A stretch of 40,213 nucleotides of DNA, taken from positions 1 to 40,213 of the forward strand of contig JAJDAP010000009.1 in the NCBI GenBank assembly GCA_029261795.1, written 5' to 3'. Under the pieces are notes generated by a model, which did no database searches, was not told where the DNA came from, and saw only the letters and a program-made list of their open reading frames with translations. The position numbers and the translations under genes are program-made. Source of the stretch: Deltaproteobacteria bacterium. Its GTDB lineage: Bacteria; Myxococcota_A; UBA9160; UBA6930. Of the stretch, positions 27,948-36,636 are shown in pieces; the first letter of the stretch is position 1, and each line of letters starts with the position of its first letter.

Positions 27948-28418
27948 TCAGTGAGGCCTCGAAATGCGTCCGTGCGCCGAGTCGCCCATCAGCAGATGGA
28001 AGGCCTCGCCGCTGACGTGGACCAGGCCCTCGTGGTCGCCTCCTTCGAGGTAGAGATCAGGCAGCCGCAACAGGCTGTCATCGACGAGCATCGGGATGTT
28101 GTAGGCCTCGCCAATCGGGGGCACGGCGCCAACCTCGCAGTCGGGGAACATCTCCTCCAACTCTTCCTCGCTGGAGAGTTCGAGTTGCCGGTGGAGTTGC
28201 TTCTCGATCGCGCCCAGGTTGAGCCGACACGAAGCGGGGAGCAGTGCGAGCAGGTAGCCGCGCTCGTCCTCGAGCAAGACACATTTCGCGACTCTTCCGG
28301 TCGGTAGGTGGGCCGCCCGCGCCGAGCCGACACTCGTGCTGCTGTGGAGATGTTCGACGACTTCGTAGTCGACATCTCGGGAGTTCAGATACCACTTCAA
28401 ACGTGCAGTGATCGCCAT
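27948..28418 (-). CDS. YbaK/prolyl-tRNA-deacylase-type editing domain protein
   Basis: A 156-residue stand-alone member of the YbaK/ProX/INS family of trans-editing enzymes, which clear mischarged aminoacyl-tRNAs. Visible blocks are EHLHSSTSVGSARAAHLP, the conserved lysine in GRVAKCVLLEDERG, and the FPDCEVGAVPPIGEAYNIP loop. The ATG at 28418 has GGAGG 5 bases upstream; the longer open frame above it is not used. It is divergent from an FAD oxidoreductase. The specific tRNA substrate cannot be told. Confidence 0.85.
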   Translation of the reverse strand: MAITARLKWYLNSRDVDYEVVEHLHSSTSVGSARAAHLPTGRVAKCVLLEDERGYLLALLPASCRLNLGAIEKQLHRQLELSSEEELEEMFPDCEVGAVPPIGEAYNIPMLVDDSLLRLPDLYLEGGDHEGLVHVSGEAFHLLMGDSAHGRISRPH

Positions 28419-28605
28419 GGCGTCCTCCAGGGGTCGTCCGGCGCCTACTTGCATGCCACTTCGCAACCGAAGTTCACATCGGAATTCACAAGTGCGCGTC
28501 GTTCGAGGAGGGAACTCGGGAGCGAGAGGCAGCCAGGCTCCGGGCGAACGTCTTATCTGAATCGTGCCTGGGTCGCGCAGCGAATGCAAGCGATACCTTC
28601 TCGGT

Positions 28606-29886
28606 ATGTCGGGTGTGGACGTGCTGATCCTCGGCGGCGGAATCGTCGGGAGCAGCATCGCGTGGGCCCTTGCGGCGCGCGGTGTCAGCGGCATCCGCGT
28701 CGTCGATCTCGATCTCGCAGGTGTCTACGCCTCGAGTGAACTGAACGCCGGCGGCGCCCGGGCCACCTGGTGGCAGCCGGTAAACATCGAGAGCTGCCTG
28801 CAGACGCTCGAGTTCTTCCGCGCGAATAACGAGGAGTTCGGCTTCCGGGAGACCGGCTACCTGTGGCTCTACGACGACGAGACGCTATTCGCCCAGGCGC
28901 TTCGCAAGCGCGAGCTCCAGAACCGCTTCGGTCTCGAAGTCGAAGCGCTCGATGTCGCCGAGATACCAGAGCGCATGCCACTCATCGATCGCTCCCTGGA
29001 TGAGCTGGTCGGCGCGACGTTCTCGCCCCGCGACGGCCTGCTCAACCCGAACGCGGTCCGCGGCTGGTATCGCAAGCACGCCGAAGCCCTCGGCGTCGAG
29101 TTCTGGAACCACCACTTCGTGGCCGGCGTAGAGACCGTGCGAAGCGCCGGCTCGGCGGGCCTGGTACGCCGTGTCGACGCGGTCAGCGTTCTCGAGCTCT
29201 CGCACGGGCGCGGTGGAATCGATGAGTACGCGCTACGGGATATCTTGACGACGCATAACGTGCCCCCGGAAAGCGCACCCACGGCGTGTCGCATCGAATG
29301 CGCCACCGTGGTGAACTGCCTCGGCGCCTGGTCGCCGATCTTCTCGGCCAAGGTCGGCGTGGCCGACGTCACCGAGCCTGTGCGCCGGCAGATCTCGCTC
29401 GTCGACGTGCACGCGGAAGACTGTGCCCCTGGCGTCGAACTCGACTCGCTCGGAATGATCGTCGACGCGAGCGGGCTCTACCTGCACGCCGAGGGCGCTC
29501 ACATCCTCGCCGGCTATTCGACCCCGGGAGAAGTTTCCGGGTACGATTTCGGCTACGACGGCCAAGCCTTCTTCGAGAGCGAACTCTGGCCGCGCCTCGC
29601 CCACCGCGCGAGCAGCTTCGAACGCTGCGGCCACGTGCGCGGCTGGGCGGGTCTCTATGCGGTGACACCGGATTGCAGCGGCATCGCCGACCGCGTCGAA
29701 GGCTTCGCCAACCTCTTCGAAGCCCACTCGTTCACCGGGCGCGGCGTGATGCAGTCCTACGCGGTCGGTCAGTCGATGGCGTCTTTGATCGCGACCGGCC
29801 GCTACGAAGGCGTGGATCTCTCCCCGCTCAACCGCAGCCGCTTTGGTGACCGCGCGAAGTGGGTGGAGGAGGAACTCCACATCTGA
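28606..29886 (+). CDS. FAD-dependent oxidoreductase (DAO/glycine-oxidase type)
   Basis: A 426-residue flavoprotein of the D-amino-acid oxidase/sarcosine oxidase superfamily. It begins with the dinucleotide fold DVLILGGGIVGSSIAWAL. The ARATWW segment near residue 60 and the C-terminal GWAGLYAVTPDCSGIA and SFTGRGVMQSYAVG blocks match the family. The ATG at 28606 starts the fold; there is no strong Shine-Dalgarno. An alpha/beta hydrolase gene follows 61 bases later on the same strand. The amine substrate is unknown. Confidence 0.85.
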   Translation: MSGVDVLILGGGIVGSSIAWALAARGVSGIRVVDLDLAGVYASSELNAGGARATWWQPVNIESCLQTLEFFRANNEEFGFRETGYLWLYDDETLFAQALRKRELQNRFGLEVEALDVAEIPERMPLIDRSLDELVGATFSPRDGLLNPNAVRGWYRKHAEALGVEFWNHHFVAGVETVRSAGSAGLVRRVDAVSVLELSHGRGGIDEYALRDILTTHNVPPESAPTACRIECATVVNCLGAWSPIFSAKVGVADVTEPVRRQISLVDVHAEDCAPGVELDSLGMIVDASGLYLHAEGAHILAGYSTPGEVSGYDFGYDGQAFFESELWPRLAHRASSFERCGHVRGWAGLYAVTPDCSGIADRVEGFANLFEAHSFTGRGVMQSYAVGQSMASLIATGRYEGVDLSPLNRSRFGDRAKWVEEELHI

Positions 29887-29947
29887 CATGCGGTTCGGCG
29901 TAGCGTCGAACCTGGCCCGCCAGCGGCGAAACCTCTAAACAGGATCC

Positions 29948-30796
29948 ATGTCGATCCACGATCCCGCACCCGGGCGTTTCGTCGAGCTTCCGGGCCGTGG
30001 CCGGACGTTCATGCGCGAGCGCGCTGGGCCGGTTGGCGCGCCGACGGTGCTGCTCCTCCATGGGCTCTCGGCCACCGCCTTGCTCAATTGGTTCCCCACC
30101 TTCGAGCCCTTGTCGCGCCACTTCCGCGTCGTCGCCCTCGACCATCGCGGCCACGGCCGCGGAATCCGTGCCACCGAACGCTTCCGCCTGGCAGATTGCG
30201 CCGACGACGCCGTCGCCCTGGCCGACGTGCTCGGCATCGATCGATTCATCGCGGTCGGATATTCGATGGGTGGCCCCATTGCCTCGCTCGCCGCCCACCG
30301 TCACCCCGAACGCATCGCAGGGCTCGTCCTGTGCGCGACCGCGCGCAAATTCGCCAATCGCGGCCCCCAACGACGCGCACGGCTGTTGGCACCTCTCCTC
30401 TCCGTGGCTTCGCGCGCCGTCCCCGGAGGCATGTGGCGTGCGAGCCTGCGTGCCATGTTGATCGGGCAGATCAGCGACCCGGAACTGCGCGCCGTGATCG
30501 ACGCAGACCTCGAGGGCACCCAACCCCGCGCCGTCCTCGATGCGGCTGCCGCGCTCGGCCGCTTCAGCTCCGAGGCATGGATCGGCGAACTCGGTATCCC
30601 AGCCGCCGTCGTCGTGACGGAGCAAGACACCCTCGTACCCCCGCGCCGCCAACACAGGCTCGCCGCCTCGATCCCGGGCGCGACGATCCACTCCATCGAG
30701 GGCGACCACAGTTCCTGCGTCACGAGGGCCGATTTGTTCGTTCCGGCGCTGGTCGCGGCGTGTCGGTCGGTGGTCGGGCGGGCTCCTCGGCGCTAG
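29948..30796 (+). CDS. Alpha/beta hydrolase
   Basis: A 282-residue alpha/beta-hydrolase. The oxyanion-hole segment is LLLHGLS (36-41). The triad is S106 in VGYSMGG, D227 in TEQDTLVP and H254 in EGDHSSC. Esterase, lactonase or C-C hydrolase activity is possible; a cap region at about 135-205 is moderately long. It probably shares a transcript with the upstream FAD oxidoreductase. Confidence 0.87.
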   Translation: MSIHDPAPGRFVELPGRGRTFMRERAGPVGAPTVLLLHGLSATALLNWFPTFEPLSRHFRVVALDHRGHGRGIRATERFRLADCADDAVALADVLGIDRFIAVGYSMGGPIASLAAHRHPERIAGLVLCATARKFANRGPQRRARLLAPLLSVASRAVPGGMWRASLRAMLIGQISDPELRAVIDADLEGTQPRAVLDAAAALGRFSSEAWIGELGIPAAVVVTEQDTLVPPRRQHRLAASIPGATIHSIEGDHSSCVTRADLFVPALVAACRSVVGRAPRR

Positions 30797-30913
30797 GCGT
30801 CGTCAAGGAGTGCTACTAACGAGAAGACAGCACGACGCAGCGGAACAAGGCACTGCCGAAGTGCCACTTTGCCGTTGTTGTGACCACTTAGCCGACGAGG
30901 GAGGAAGCGGTCC

Positions 30914-32155
30914 ATGGGGCGGCTCGCGAAAGCCCGCTTGTTCGGGCTGCTCGTATCGTTTGGGTTGGGTGCGTCTGCACCATCGGCGGCTCTCGCCACC
31001 ACGATTACGTTCACCAGGATCGTGGACCTCTACACGCTGATTCCTGGCGGGGACGAGACCTTCGCGTCCGACACCCTCCGCTCCGTGTCCGTCGACGGCA
31101 CGGCCGTGGCGTTCCAGGGCGGTCACAACCCCCAGGGCATCTACAGCACCGCGGGTGGATCACTTCACGCCGTGGCGGTACAAGGCGACCCGATACCCGG
31201 TGGGTCGGGGGGCTTTCGCTGGATCGAAATGGGTAACTTCGAGGACGGGCTCATTCCGTTCTCCGGCAGCGGCTCTGGGATCCAGGAGGGGGTCTACATC
31301 GCGGACGCGGTAGCGGGCGGGTCCGCTCTGGTGGCAGACCTCGGTACTGCCATCCCTGGTGGTGCTGGGAACTTCCCAGGGTTCACATTCAGAACGGACT
31401 ACTCGGCCGGCGAGGCCCTCTTCCAGTCGAGAACGAGTACGGGTATACCGGCCGGCATCTACCGCGGAGTTCTTGGCTCGCTCTCGGTCGTGATCGACCC
31501 CAACACCCCTGTCTCAGGCGGTGCCGACGGCTTCTCGTCCATCAGAGGCGGCACGATCAGCAACGGCCAGGTCGCCCTCTGGACCGATGGCGCGATCTAC
31601 AGCACGAGTGACGATGGGCTGGTCGTGGTCGCGGGCCCTTCGACCGCGATCCCCGGGGGCGTCGGAAACTTCGCGGGCTTCGCCGGCCCTGTCGTGTCCG
31701 ACGGCACGATCCTGTTCAGAGGAACGGGAGCGGAGAACCAGCAGGGCATCTACGTCAGTTCGGGCGGGGCTCTGAGCGTGGTCGCTGACCAGTCCATGTC
31801 GGCGCCGGGCGGAATCGGCACCTTCACGGAGTTCGCGTACGCCTACGCGATCGACGATGGCGCAGTGGTGTTCTCCGCAGCGGACAGTGCCGCCCAGTGG
31901 GCTCTCTACACGACCCATGGCGGCTCCCTCTTCCGCGTCGTCGGGGCCGGCGACACCTTGGACGGAGAGACGGTGTACTTTGTCGATCTCGGATTCGACG
32001 CGATCTCGGGAAACACCATTGGCTTCGTGGCCTATTTCAGGAACGGAAATACCGGCGTCTTCACCGCGACGATCCCTGAGCCGTCTCCGATGGGCCTGCT
32101 GGCGATCGCCCTGCTGGCACTCGGAGCGCGAGCCGCGGCGCACTCGTCCCGGTAG
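30914..32155 (+). CDS. PEP-CTERM-type exported protein with seven propeller-like repeats
   Basis: A 413-residue secreted protein. It has an N-terminal signal, then seven repeats of about 50 residues with a common core such as AIPGGxGxFxGF and QGIYxxxGGxLxVVAD; seven blades would fit a beta-propeller. It ends in a sorting tail: the P388-E389-P390 motif, a hydrophobic helix (MGLLAIALLALGARAAA), then a basic end. PEP-CTERM tails are processed by exosortase and the protein is passed to the cell surface. No exosortase gene is in the window. The start has GAGGAA 7 bases upstream. The repeat family itself is unnamed to me. Confidence 0.78.
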   Translation: MGRLAKARLFGLLVSFGLGASAPSAALATTITFTRIVDLYTLIPGGDETFASDTLRSVSVDGTAVAFQGGHNPQGIYSTAGGSLHAVAVQGDPIPGGSGGFRWIEMGNFEDGLIPFSGSGSGIQEGVYIADAVAGGSALVADLGTAIPGGAGNFPGFTFRTDYSAGEALFQSRTSTGIPAGIYRGVLGSLSVVIDPNTPVSGGADGFSSIRGGTISNGQVALWTDGAIYSTSDDGLVVVAGPSTAIPGGVGNFAGFAGPVVSDGTILFRGTGAENQQGIYVSSGGALSVVADQSMSAPGGIGTFTEFAYAYAIDDGAVVFSAADSAAQWALYTTHGGSLFRVVGAGDTLDGETVYFVDLGFDAISGNTIGFVAYFRNGNTGVFTATIPEPSPMGLLAIALLALGARAAAHSSR

Positions 32156-32258
32156 CGGGCGGAACTGACGGGAACCGGCGCCGCTACATCTGGCCGCTCT
32201 GGAACCGATCGAATTAGCCCGCTGCGGGCGCAAGCACCTGACATCGCTCGCGTTCCCA

Positions 32259-32309
32259 TGGCGCCCCGAGGAGGACTCGAACCTCCGACATGCTGCTTGG
32301 AAGGCAGCA
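32259..32309 (-). tRNA. Partial tRNA-Gly(TCC): 3' half only
   Basis: Read on the minus strand, this has the anticodon arm GCTGC-CTTCCAA-GCAGC (anticodon TCC, 32299-32301), a 5-base variable loop, the T arm GGAGG-TTCGAGT-CCTCC, the acceptor strand TCGGGGC, discriminator G and an encoded CCA at 32259-32261. The expected 5' partner GCCCCGA and a normal D arm are missing: the sequence 5' of the anticodon arm is instead the end of thiC. This is the form of a tRNA 3' end copied by an integrating element, or a decayed tRNA. No protein gene lies between 32156 and 32327. Confidence 0.6.
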
Positions 32310-32327
32310 GGTCGCACGCCAACGCAC

Positions 32328-34061
32328 CTAAGCCTCCTGAATCCGCTCCGCCCCCTCCCGCTCCACGTAGTCGCTATGGCAGTCGGCCTTCTCCCCGTCT
32401 TCCGCCCCGACCTGGCGCTTCGTCTTCCCCGCCAGCCGGTGGATCTCATCCGGTGAGAGCACGCCGCGTTGTTCGAGGATGGCCTGCTGCTCGGATGTCA
32501 GCGCTTCGCTGATCTTCGGGCTCTGCCAGGCGTAGCTTTCGTCCTTGCCCGAGACGAACTGGACGATCTCCTTGGAGATGCGGACCGCGCACCAGTCGTG
32601 GCCGCACATGGCGCAGAAGTCGGTGTCGACGTCGAGGTCTTCGTCGTGGAAGGCGCGGGCCAGGTCCGGGTCGAAGGAGAGTTCGAAGTGCTTTTCCCAG
32701 TTGAGTGCGGCGCGGGCCTTGGTGAGCTCGTCGTCGCGGTCGCGGGCTCCCGGAATGCCGAGGGCCACGTCTGCGGCGTGGGCCGCGATCTTGTAGGCCA
32801 CGCAGCCCTGTTTGACGTCGTCCTTCTTCGGGAGGCCGAGGTGCTCCTTCGGCGTGACATAACAAAGCATGCTGGCGCCGTGGTAGGCGGCGGCGGTGGC
32901 GCCGATGCAGCTGGTGATGTGGTCGTAGCCCGGGAAGATGTCCGTCACCAGCGGGCCCAGCACGTAGAAGGGGGCGCCGTGGCAGAGCCGGCGTTGGAGC
33001 TTCATGTTGTATTCGATCTGATCGAAGGGGACGTGGCCGGGGCCCTCGACCATCACCTGGACGCCGTGCTGCCAGGCGGCCTCGGTCAGCTCGCCTAGCG
33101 TTTCGAGTTCGGCGAGCTGGGCCGCGTCGGTAGCGTCGGCCAGGCCGCCGGGGCGCAGGCCGTCGCCGATCGAGAAGGTCACGTCGTAGCGGCGCAGCAC
33201 GTCGCAGATCTCGCCCCAGAGCGTGTACATCGGGTTCTGCTTGCCGTGGGCGATCATCCACTTCGCGAGCAGCGAGCCGCCGCGGGAGACGATGCCGATC
33301 AAGCGCTTCTCGACGTAGGGCAGGTGCTCCTGCAGCACGCCGGCATGCACGGTCATGTAGTCGACGCCCTGCTTCGCCTGGTGCTCGATGCCTTCGAGGA
33401 TGGCCTGCGCGTCGAGGTCCTCGATGCGCTTGCCGAGGATCATCGAGTAGATGGGCACGGTGCCGATCGGAACCGTCGAAGCCCCGATGATGGCTTCGCG
33501 GCAGGCGTCGATATCGCCGCCGGTGGAGAGATCCATCACCGTGTCGCCGCCCCACTTCTCGGCCCACTGGAGCTTCTCGACCTCGGCGTCGGTTCCCGAC
33601 GAGAGCGGCGAGGCGCCCATGTTGGCGTTGACCTTGGTCTTCGAGGCGCGACCGATCGCCATCGGATCGAGCTGGTGTTCGAGGTGCACGAGGTTCGCGG
33701 GAATCACCATGCGGCCGGCTGCAACTTCGTCGCGCACCTCGGCGGCGCTCAGGTGTTCTTCGCGCGCCGCGACCCGTTCCATCTGCGGTGTGATGATGCC
33801 GAGCCGCGCATGCTCGAGCTGCGTGATCGCAACGAAGCCTTCCGGCGCGATGGCGAAGCCCGTCTCTTCGCTACGGCTCCAGCCGGCCGGCATGAAATCC
33901 CACGCCGTCTTGGCGGAGACCGGCGGCATGCCGGGCGTATCCGGCGAGCTGAAGCTGAGCGGCCCGCCAACATCCGGGGCGTTGGCGAAGCTTCCCGGGG
34001 TCGTGCCCTCGTGGTTCGAGGACGGATCGTTGCCCAACGGCGGGTACGGATATGCGGACAT
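32328..34061 (-). CDS. thiC: Phosphomethylpyrimidine synthase ThiC
   Basis: A 577-residue radical-SAM enzyme. It converts 5-aminoimidazole ribotide to the HMP phosphate of thiamine. The non-standard C-terminal cluster motif is C483-AM-C486-GHDW-C491. Conserved blocks include [28 protein letters not shown] and [15 protein letters not shown]. The ATG at 34061 has AAGGAG 7 bases upstream; a longer open frame would run into the riboswitch. The length is normal. Expression is set by the TPP riboswitch at 34151-34250 and the hairpin at 34064-34089. No other thi gene is in the window. Confidence 0.95.
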   Translation of the reverse strand: MSAYPYPPLGNDPSSNHEGTTPGSFANAPDVGGPLSFSSPDTPGMPPVSAKTAWDFMPAGWSRSEETGFAIAPEGFVAITQLEHARLGIITPQMERVAAREEHLSAAEVRDEVAAGRMVIPANLVHLEHQLDPMAIGRASKTKVNANMGASPLSSGTDAEVEKLQWAEKWGGDTVMDLSTGGDIDACREAIIGASTVPIGTVPIYSMILGKRIEDLDAQAILEGIEHQAKQGVDYMTVHAGVLQEHLPYVEKRLIGIVSRGGSLLAKWMIAHGKQNPMYTLWGEICDVLRRYDVTFSIGDGLRPGGLADATDAAQLAELETLGELTEAAWQHGVQVMVEGPGHVPFDQIEYNMKLQRRLCHGAPFYVLGPLVTDIFPGYDHITSCIGATAAAYHGASMLCYVTPKEHLGLPKKDDVKQGCVAYKIAAHAADVALGIPGARDRDDELTKARAALNWEKHFELSFDPDLARAFHDEDLDVDTDFCAMCGHDWCAVRISKEIVQFVSGKDESYAWQSPKISEALTSEQQAILEQRGVLSPDEIHRLAGKTKRQVGAEDGEKADCHSDYVEREGAERIQEA

Positions 34062-34063
34062 CG

Positions 34064-34089
34064 CGACGCTCCTTGGTTCGGGAACGTCG
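34064..34089 (-). promoter_or_regulatory. Hairpin that sequesters the thiC ribosome binding site
   Basis: In the thiC leader, CGACGTTCC (34081-34089) pairs with GGAGCGTCG (34064-34072): nine pairs, one of them G-U, with an 8-base loop. The second strand contains the GGAG of the Shine-Dalgarno and ends 2 bases before the ATG. When formed, it would block translation; it is the likely expression platform of the TPP riboswitch. Confidence 0.6.
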
Positions 34090-34150
34090 GGGGTCCGGCC
34101 GTGACGGCGGGGCGTGGCAGCACCACTCCCCATCTAGTCGCTGACAGCCG

Positions 34151-34250
34151 AGCCTTCCCTACGCTCGCGCGAACGAGATCAGGTTCCAAGGGTCTTTTCT
34201 CAGGACCACACTGCCGCGCACCATGCCCGGCCGGGATCCACCCCTAGGCT
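34151..34250 (-). promoter_or_regulatory. TPP riboswitch (thi element) of thiC
   Basis: On the minus strand the leader shows the conserved thi-box parts in order: GGGGTG after the first P1 strand, CTGAGA (34198-34203), ACCCTTGGAACCTGATC ending near 34177, and GCGTAGGGAAG (34154-34164). P1 is closed by AGCCT (34246-34250) and AGGCT (34151-34155). It binds thiamine pyrophosphate and represses thiC. Confidence 0.92.
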
Positions 34251-34310
34251 CAGGGCACGAAGCTAGCGCGTTGAGAGGCAAGGGCGAGACGCTACGGCTA
34301 GCTTCCGCCG

Positions 34311-34883
34311 ATGCCGACCCGAACCTTCTCCCTGGCCCTCGCCTTCAGCTGTGCCGTCGCCCTCGCCGGCTGCGATCGGAACGTCGAGCCCTTCACCGAC
34401 GACGCCGTGGAAGAGCCCGATCTGGCTCGGATCTTCCCGGAGGGGGCCAAAGTCGAGGGCTCGCCGATCATGCCGCCGGCCGGGGAGGCAGCGACCGGAG
34501 CCGCCGCACGCGGCTCGGCACCGCCCCAGGCGCGCTCGAATTCTGGCGAGGCCGTCCGAGGTGTCCTGAGTCTGGCGCCCGAACTCGCGGGCCAGGTCCC
34601 CGACGGGGCCATCCTCTTCGTGATCGCACGAATGGGCGCCGCCGGCCCGCCCACCGCCGTGCTGCGCATTCCCGACCCGGAGTTCCCGCTCGCGTTCGCG
34701 ATCGGTCCCGAGCACCGCATGATCCAGCAGATGCCCTTCACGGGTCCCTTCACGATCACGGCTCGCGTCGATGCCGACGGCAACGCGATCAGCAAGAACC
34801 CGGGTGATCTCGAGGGCGCCGCACAGGGCGCGCACTCGCCCGGAGACGAGGGCATCGAACTCGTGATCGACGAGATGCTCTGA
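34311..34883 (+). CDS. Lipoprotein with CcmI/CycH C-terminal-like domain
   Basis: A 190-residue lipoprotein with lipobox LAGC near residue 21. A low-complexity Ala/Pro linker follows, and from about residue 83 comes a domain like the periplasmic C-terminus of the cytochrome c biogenesis protein CcmI/CycH: GVLSLAPELAGQVPDGAILFVIAR, PTAVLRIPDPEFPLAF, GPFTITARVD and NPGDLEG in short blocks. In CcmI this part binds apocytochrome c. Here it is detached and lipid-anchored, with no ccm genes in the window. Its stop is 8 bases from that of the convergent monooxygenase. Confidence 0.72.
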   Translation: MPTRTFSLALAFSCAVALAGCDRNVEPFTDDAVEEPDLARIFPEGAKVEGSPIMPPAGEAATGAAARGSAPPQARSNSGEAVRGVLSLAPELAGQVPDGAILFVIARMGAAGPPTAVLRIPDPEFPLAFAIGPEHRMIQQMPFTGPFTITARVDADGNAISKNPGDLEGAAQGAHSPGDEGIELVIDEML

Positions 34884-34890
34884 ACCCGCG

Positions 34891-34908
34891 TCAGCCTGCT
34901 TCGGCTGA
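34891..34908. terminator. Small hairpin at the monooxygenase stop codon
   Basis: TCAGCC (34891-34896) and GGCTGA (34903-34908) pair around a 6-base loop. The first three bases are the complement of the monooxygenase TGA stop codon. It lies between convergent genes and could be a weak bidirectional terminator. No U-tract is present. Confidence 0.35.
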
Positions 34909-36564
34909 GCGCGAGAACACGAAGCCGCGATAATCGTCGGCCACGATCTGCTCGCAGACCTCGCGGTAGACGCCGACACCGGCGGCGTAGGGCATGAACA
35001 CGCGCGGCTTTCCCGGCACGTTCGCGCCCAGGTACCACGAGCCGCCCTTCGGCATCAACGTCGCGTTGGCGATCTCGCTTACGTGCGCCATCCACTGCGC
35101 CTCCGCTTCGGCTTCGGCGTCTACCTGATCGACGCCCTCTGCCTTCATGTGCGCGAGGCAATCCATGATGAAATCCACGTGCTGTTCGATGGAGACGATC
35201 ATGTTGCTCAGCACCGAGGGGCTACCGGGGCCCGTGATCGTGAAGAAGTTCGGAAAGCCCGAGACCATCAGCCCGAGGTAGGTCTGCGGGCCGGCCGCCC
35301 ACTTGTCACGCAGACGTTCGCCTGCGGCGCCGCGAATGTCGATGCCGAGTAGCGCCCCGGTCATGGCGTCGAAACCCGTGGCGAGGACGAGGATGTCGAA
35401 CGGAACGTGCTCGGCCGAGGTCTGGATTCCGTCGGCCGTGACGTGATCGATCGGGGTCCTGGTGAGATCCACCAGCCGGACGTTGTCGCGGTTGTAGGTT
35501 TCGAAGTAGCCGGTATCGACGCAGATCCGCTTCGAGCCGATCGGGTGCGAGGTCGGGCACAGCGCCTCTGCCGTGGCCGGGTCCTTCACGATGGCCTGGA
35601 TCTTCTGGTGCACGAAGTCGGCGACCCGCTGGTTGGCCTCGTCCTTCAGCATGGTGTCGGCGATTGCGGCGAGAAAGCGTGCGCCGCCGGTCGCCCAGTA
35701 GTCCTCGCAGATCTCTGTGAACTCCTCGTCCGAAAGCGCCATCACGGCTTCGGCGGCTGGCGTTCGCTCGCGCGGCTCGATTTCGGTATCGCCGAAGCCG
35801 CCGGCCAGGCCGAGCTTGTGGAAGCGTCGATGCTCCCGGTAGTTGGGTTTGAACTGACGGACGAAATCGTCCTCGAGCGGGTGGTTGTGTGCGGGCACGC
35901 TGAAGTTGGGCGTGCGCTGAAAGACGGTCAGCTGCGCGGCTTGTTTGGCGATGACCGGGATGGCCTGGATGGCCGAGGAGCCGGTGCCGATCACGCCGAC
36001 GCGTTGGCCCGTGAAATCCACACCTTCGTGGGGCCACAGGCCGGTCAGGTATTGCGGCCCAGTGAACGTTTCGACGCCGGGAACGTCCGGGGCCTTCGGA
36101 ACCGAGAGGCAGCCCGTCGCCATGATGCAGAGCGGCGCGCGGGCCCGGTCTCCCTGTTCCGTGGTGACGTTCCAGAGCTGGGCTTCGTCTTCGTAGTGGG
36201 CGGTTGCGACGCGCCGTTCCAGGCGGATGTCGCGCAGCAGGTCGAAACGTCCGGCGACGTGCTCGATGTAACGCAGGATCTCCGGCTGCGTCGCATAACG
36301 TTCCGTCCACTCCCATTCCTGCTCGAGGTCTGGCGAGAACGAGAAGGAGTAGGCCAGGCTCTCGGCATCGCAGCGCGCGCCGGGGTAGCGGTTCCAGTAC
36401 CAGGTGCCGCCGACGCCATCGCCCGCCTCGTAGACGCGCACACGCAGGCCAGCCTCCCGCAGCCGATACAGCGCGTAGAGGCCGGCGAAACCCGCCCCGA
36501 TGACGATCGCGTCGAAACGCTCGCCCTGATCCAGTTCCTGGCGAGATTCTTCGATCGTGCTCAT
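34891..36564 (-). CDS. Flavin-containing Baeyer-Villiger-type monooxygenase
   Basis: A 557-residue NADPH- and FAD-dependent class B monooxygenase. The FAD fold is GAGFAG (23-28), the NADPH fold GVIGTGSSAIQ (190-200). The fingerprint GGTWYWNRYPGARCD (52-66) is intact. The main Baeyer-Villiger fingerprint FxGxxxHxxxWP reads FTGPQYLTGLWP (167-178), with leucine L173 in place of the histidine. Oxidation of ketones to esters or of heteroatoms is possible; the changed residue makes the reaction uncertain. It lies alone, convergent with the CcmI-like lipoprotein gene. Confidence 0.87.
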   Translation of the reverse strand: MSTIEESRQELDQGERFDAIVIGAGFAGLYALYRLREAGLRVRVYEAGDGVGGTWYWNRYPGARCDAESLAYSFSFSPDLEQEWEWTERYATQPEILRYIEHVAGRFDLLRDIRLERRVATAHYEDEAQLWNVTTEQGDRARAPLCIMATGCLSVPKAPDVPGVETFTGPQYLTGLWPHEGVDFTGQRVGVIGTGSSAIQAIPVIAKQAAQLTVFQRTPNFSVPAHNHPLEDDFVRQFKPNYREHRRFHKLGLAGGFGDTEIEPRERTPAAEAVMALSDEEFTEICEDYWATGGARFLAAIADTMLKDEANQRVADFVHQKIQAIVKDPATAEALCPTSHPIGSKRICVDTGYFETYNRDNVRLVDLTRTPIDHVTADGIQTSAEHVPFDILVLATGFDAMTGALLGIDIRGAAGERLRDKWAAGPQTYLGLMVSGFPNFFTITGPGSPSVLSNMIVSIEQHVDFIMDCLAHMKAEGVDQVDAEAEAEAQWMAHVSEIANATLMPKGGSWYLGANVPGKPRVFMPYAAGVGVYREVCEQIVADDYRGFVFSRSAEAG

Positions 36565-36636
36565 CCTACCTCGCGGGCGGCTTCGAATCGCGCCCAGTGA
36601 GAGTGGGTCAAAGGTGTTAGTCGCGGTGCCGGGAGA

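Noticed and set aside
32032..32322. Small minus-strand open frame over the tRNA fragment
   Set aside because: Its sequence is the translation of the tRNA-Gly 3' half and non-coding DNA, a common artefact.
32259..32335. A complete functional tRNA-Gly gene
   Set aside because: The acceptor 5' strand GCCCCGA is absent; the best alternative pairing needs a mismatch and three wobbles, and the D arm is abnormal. A covariance-model search would decide.
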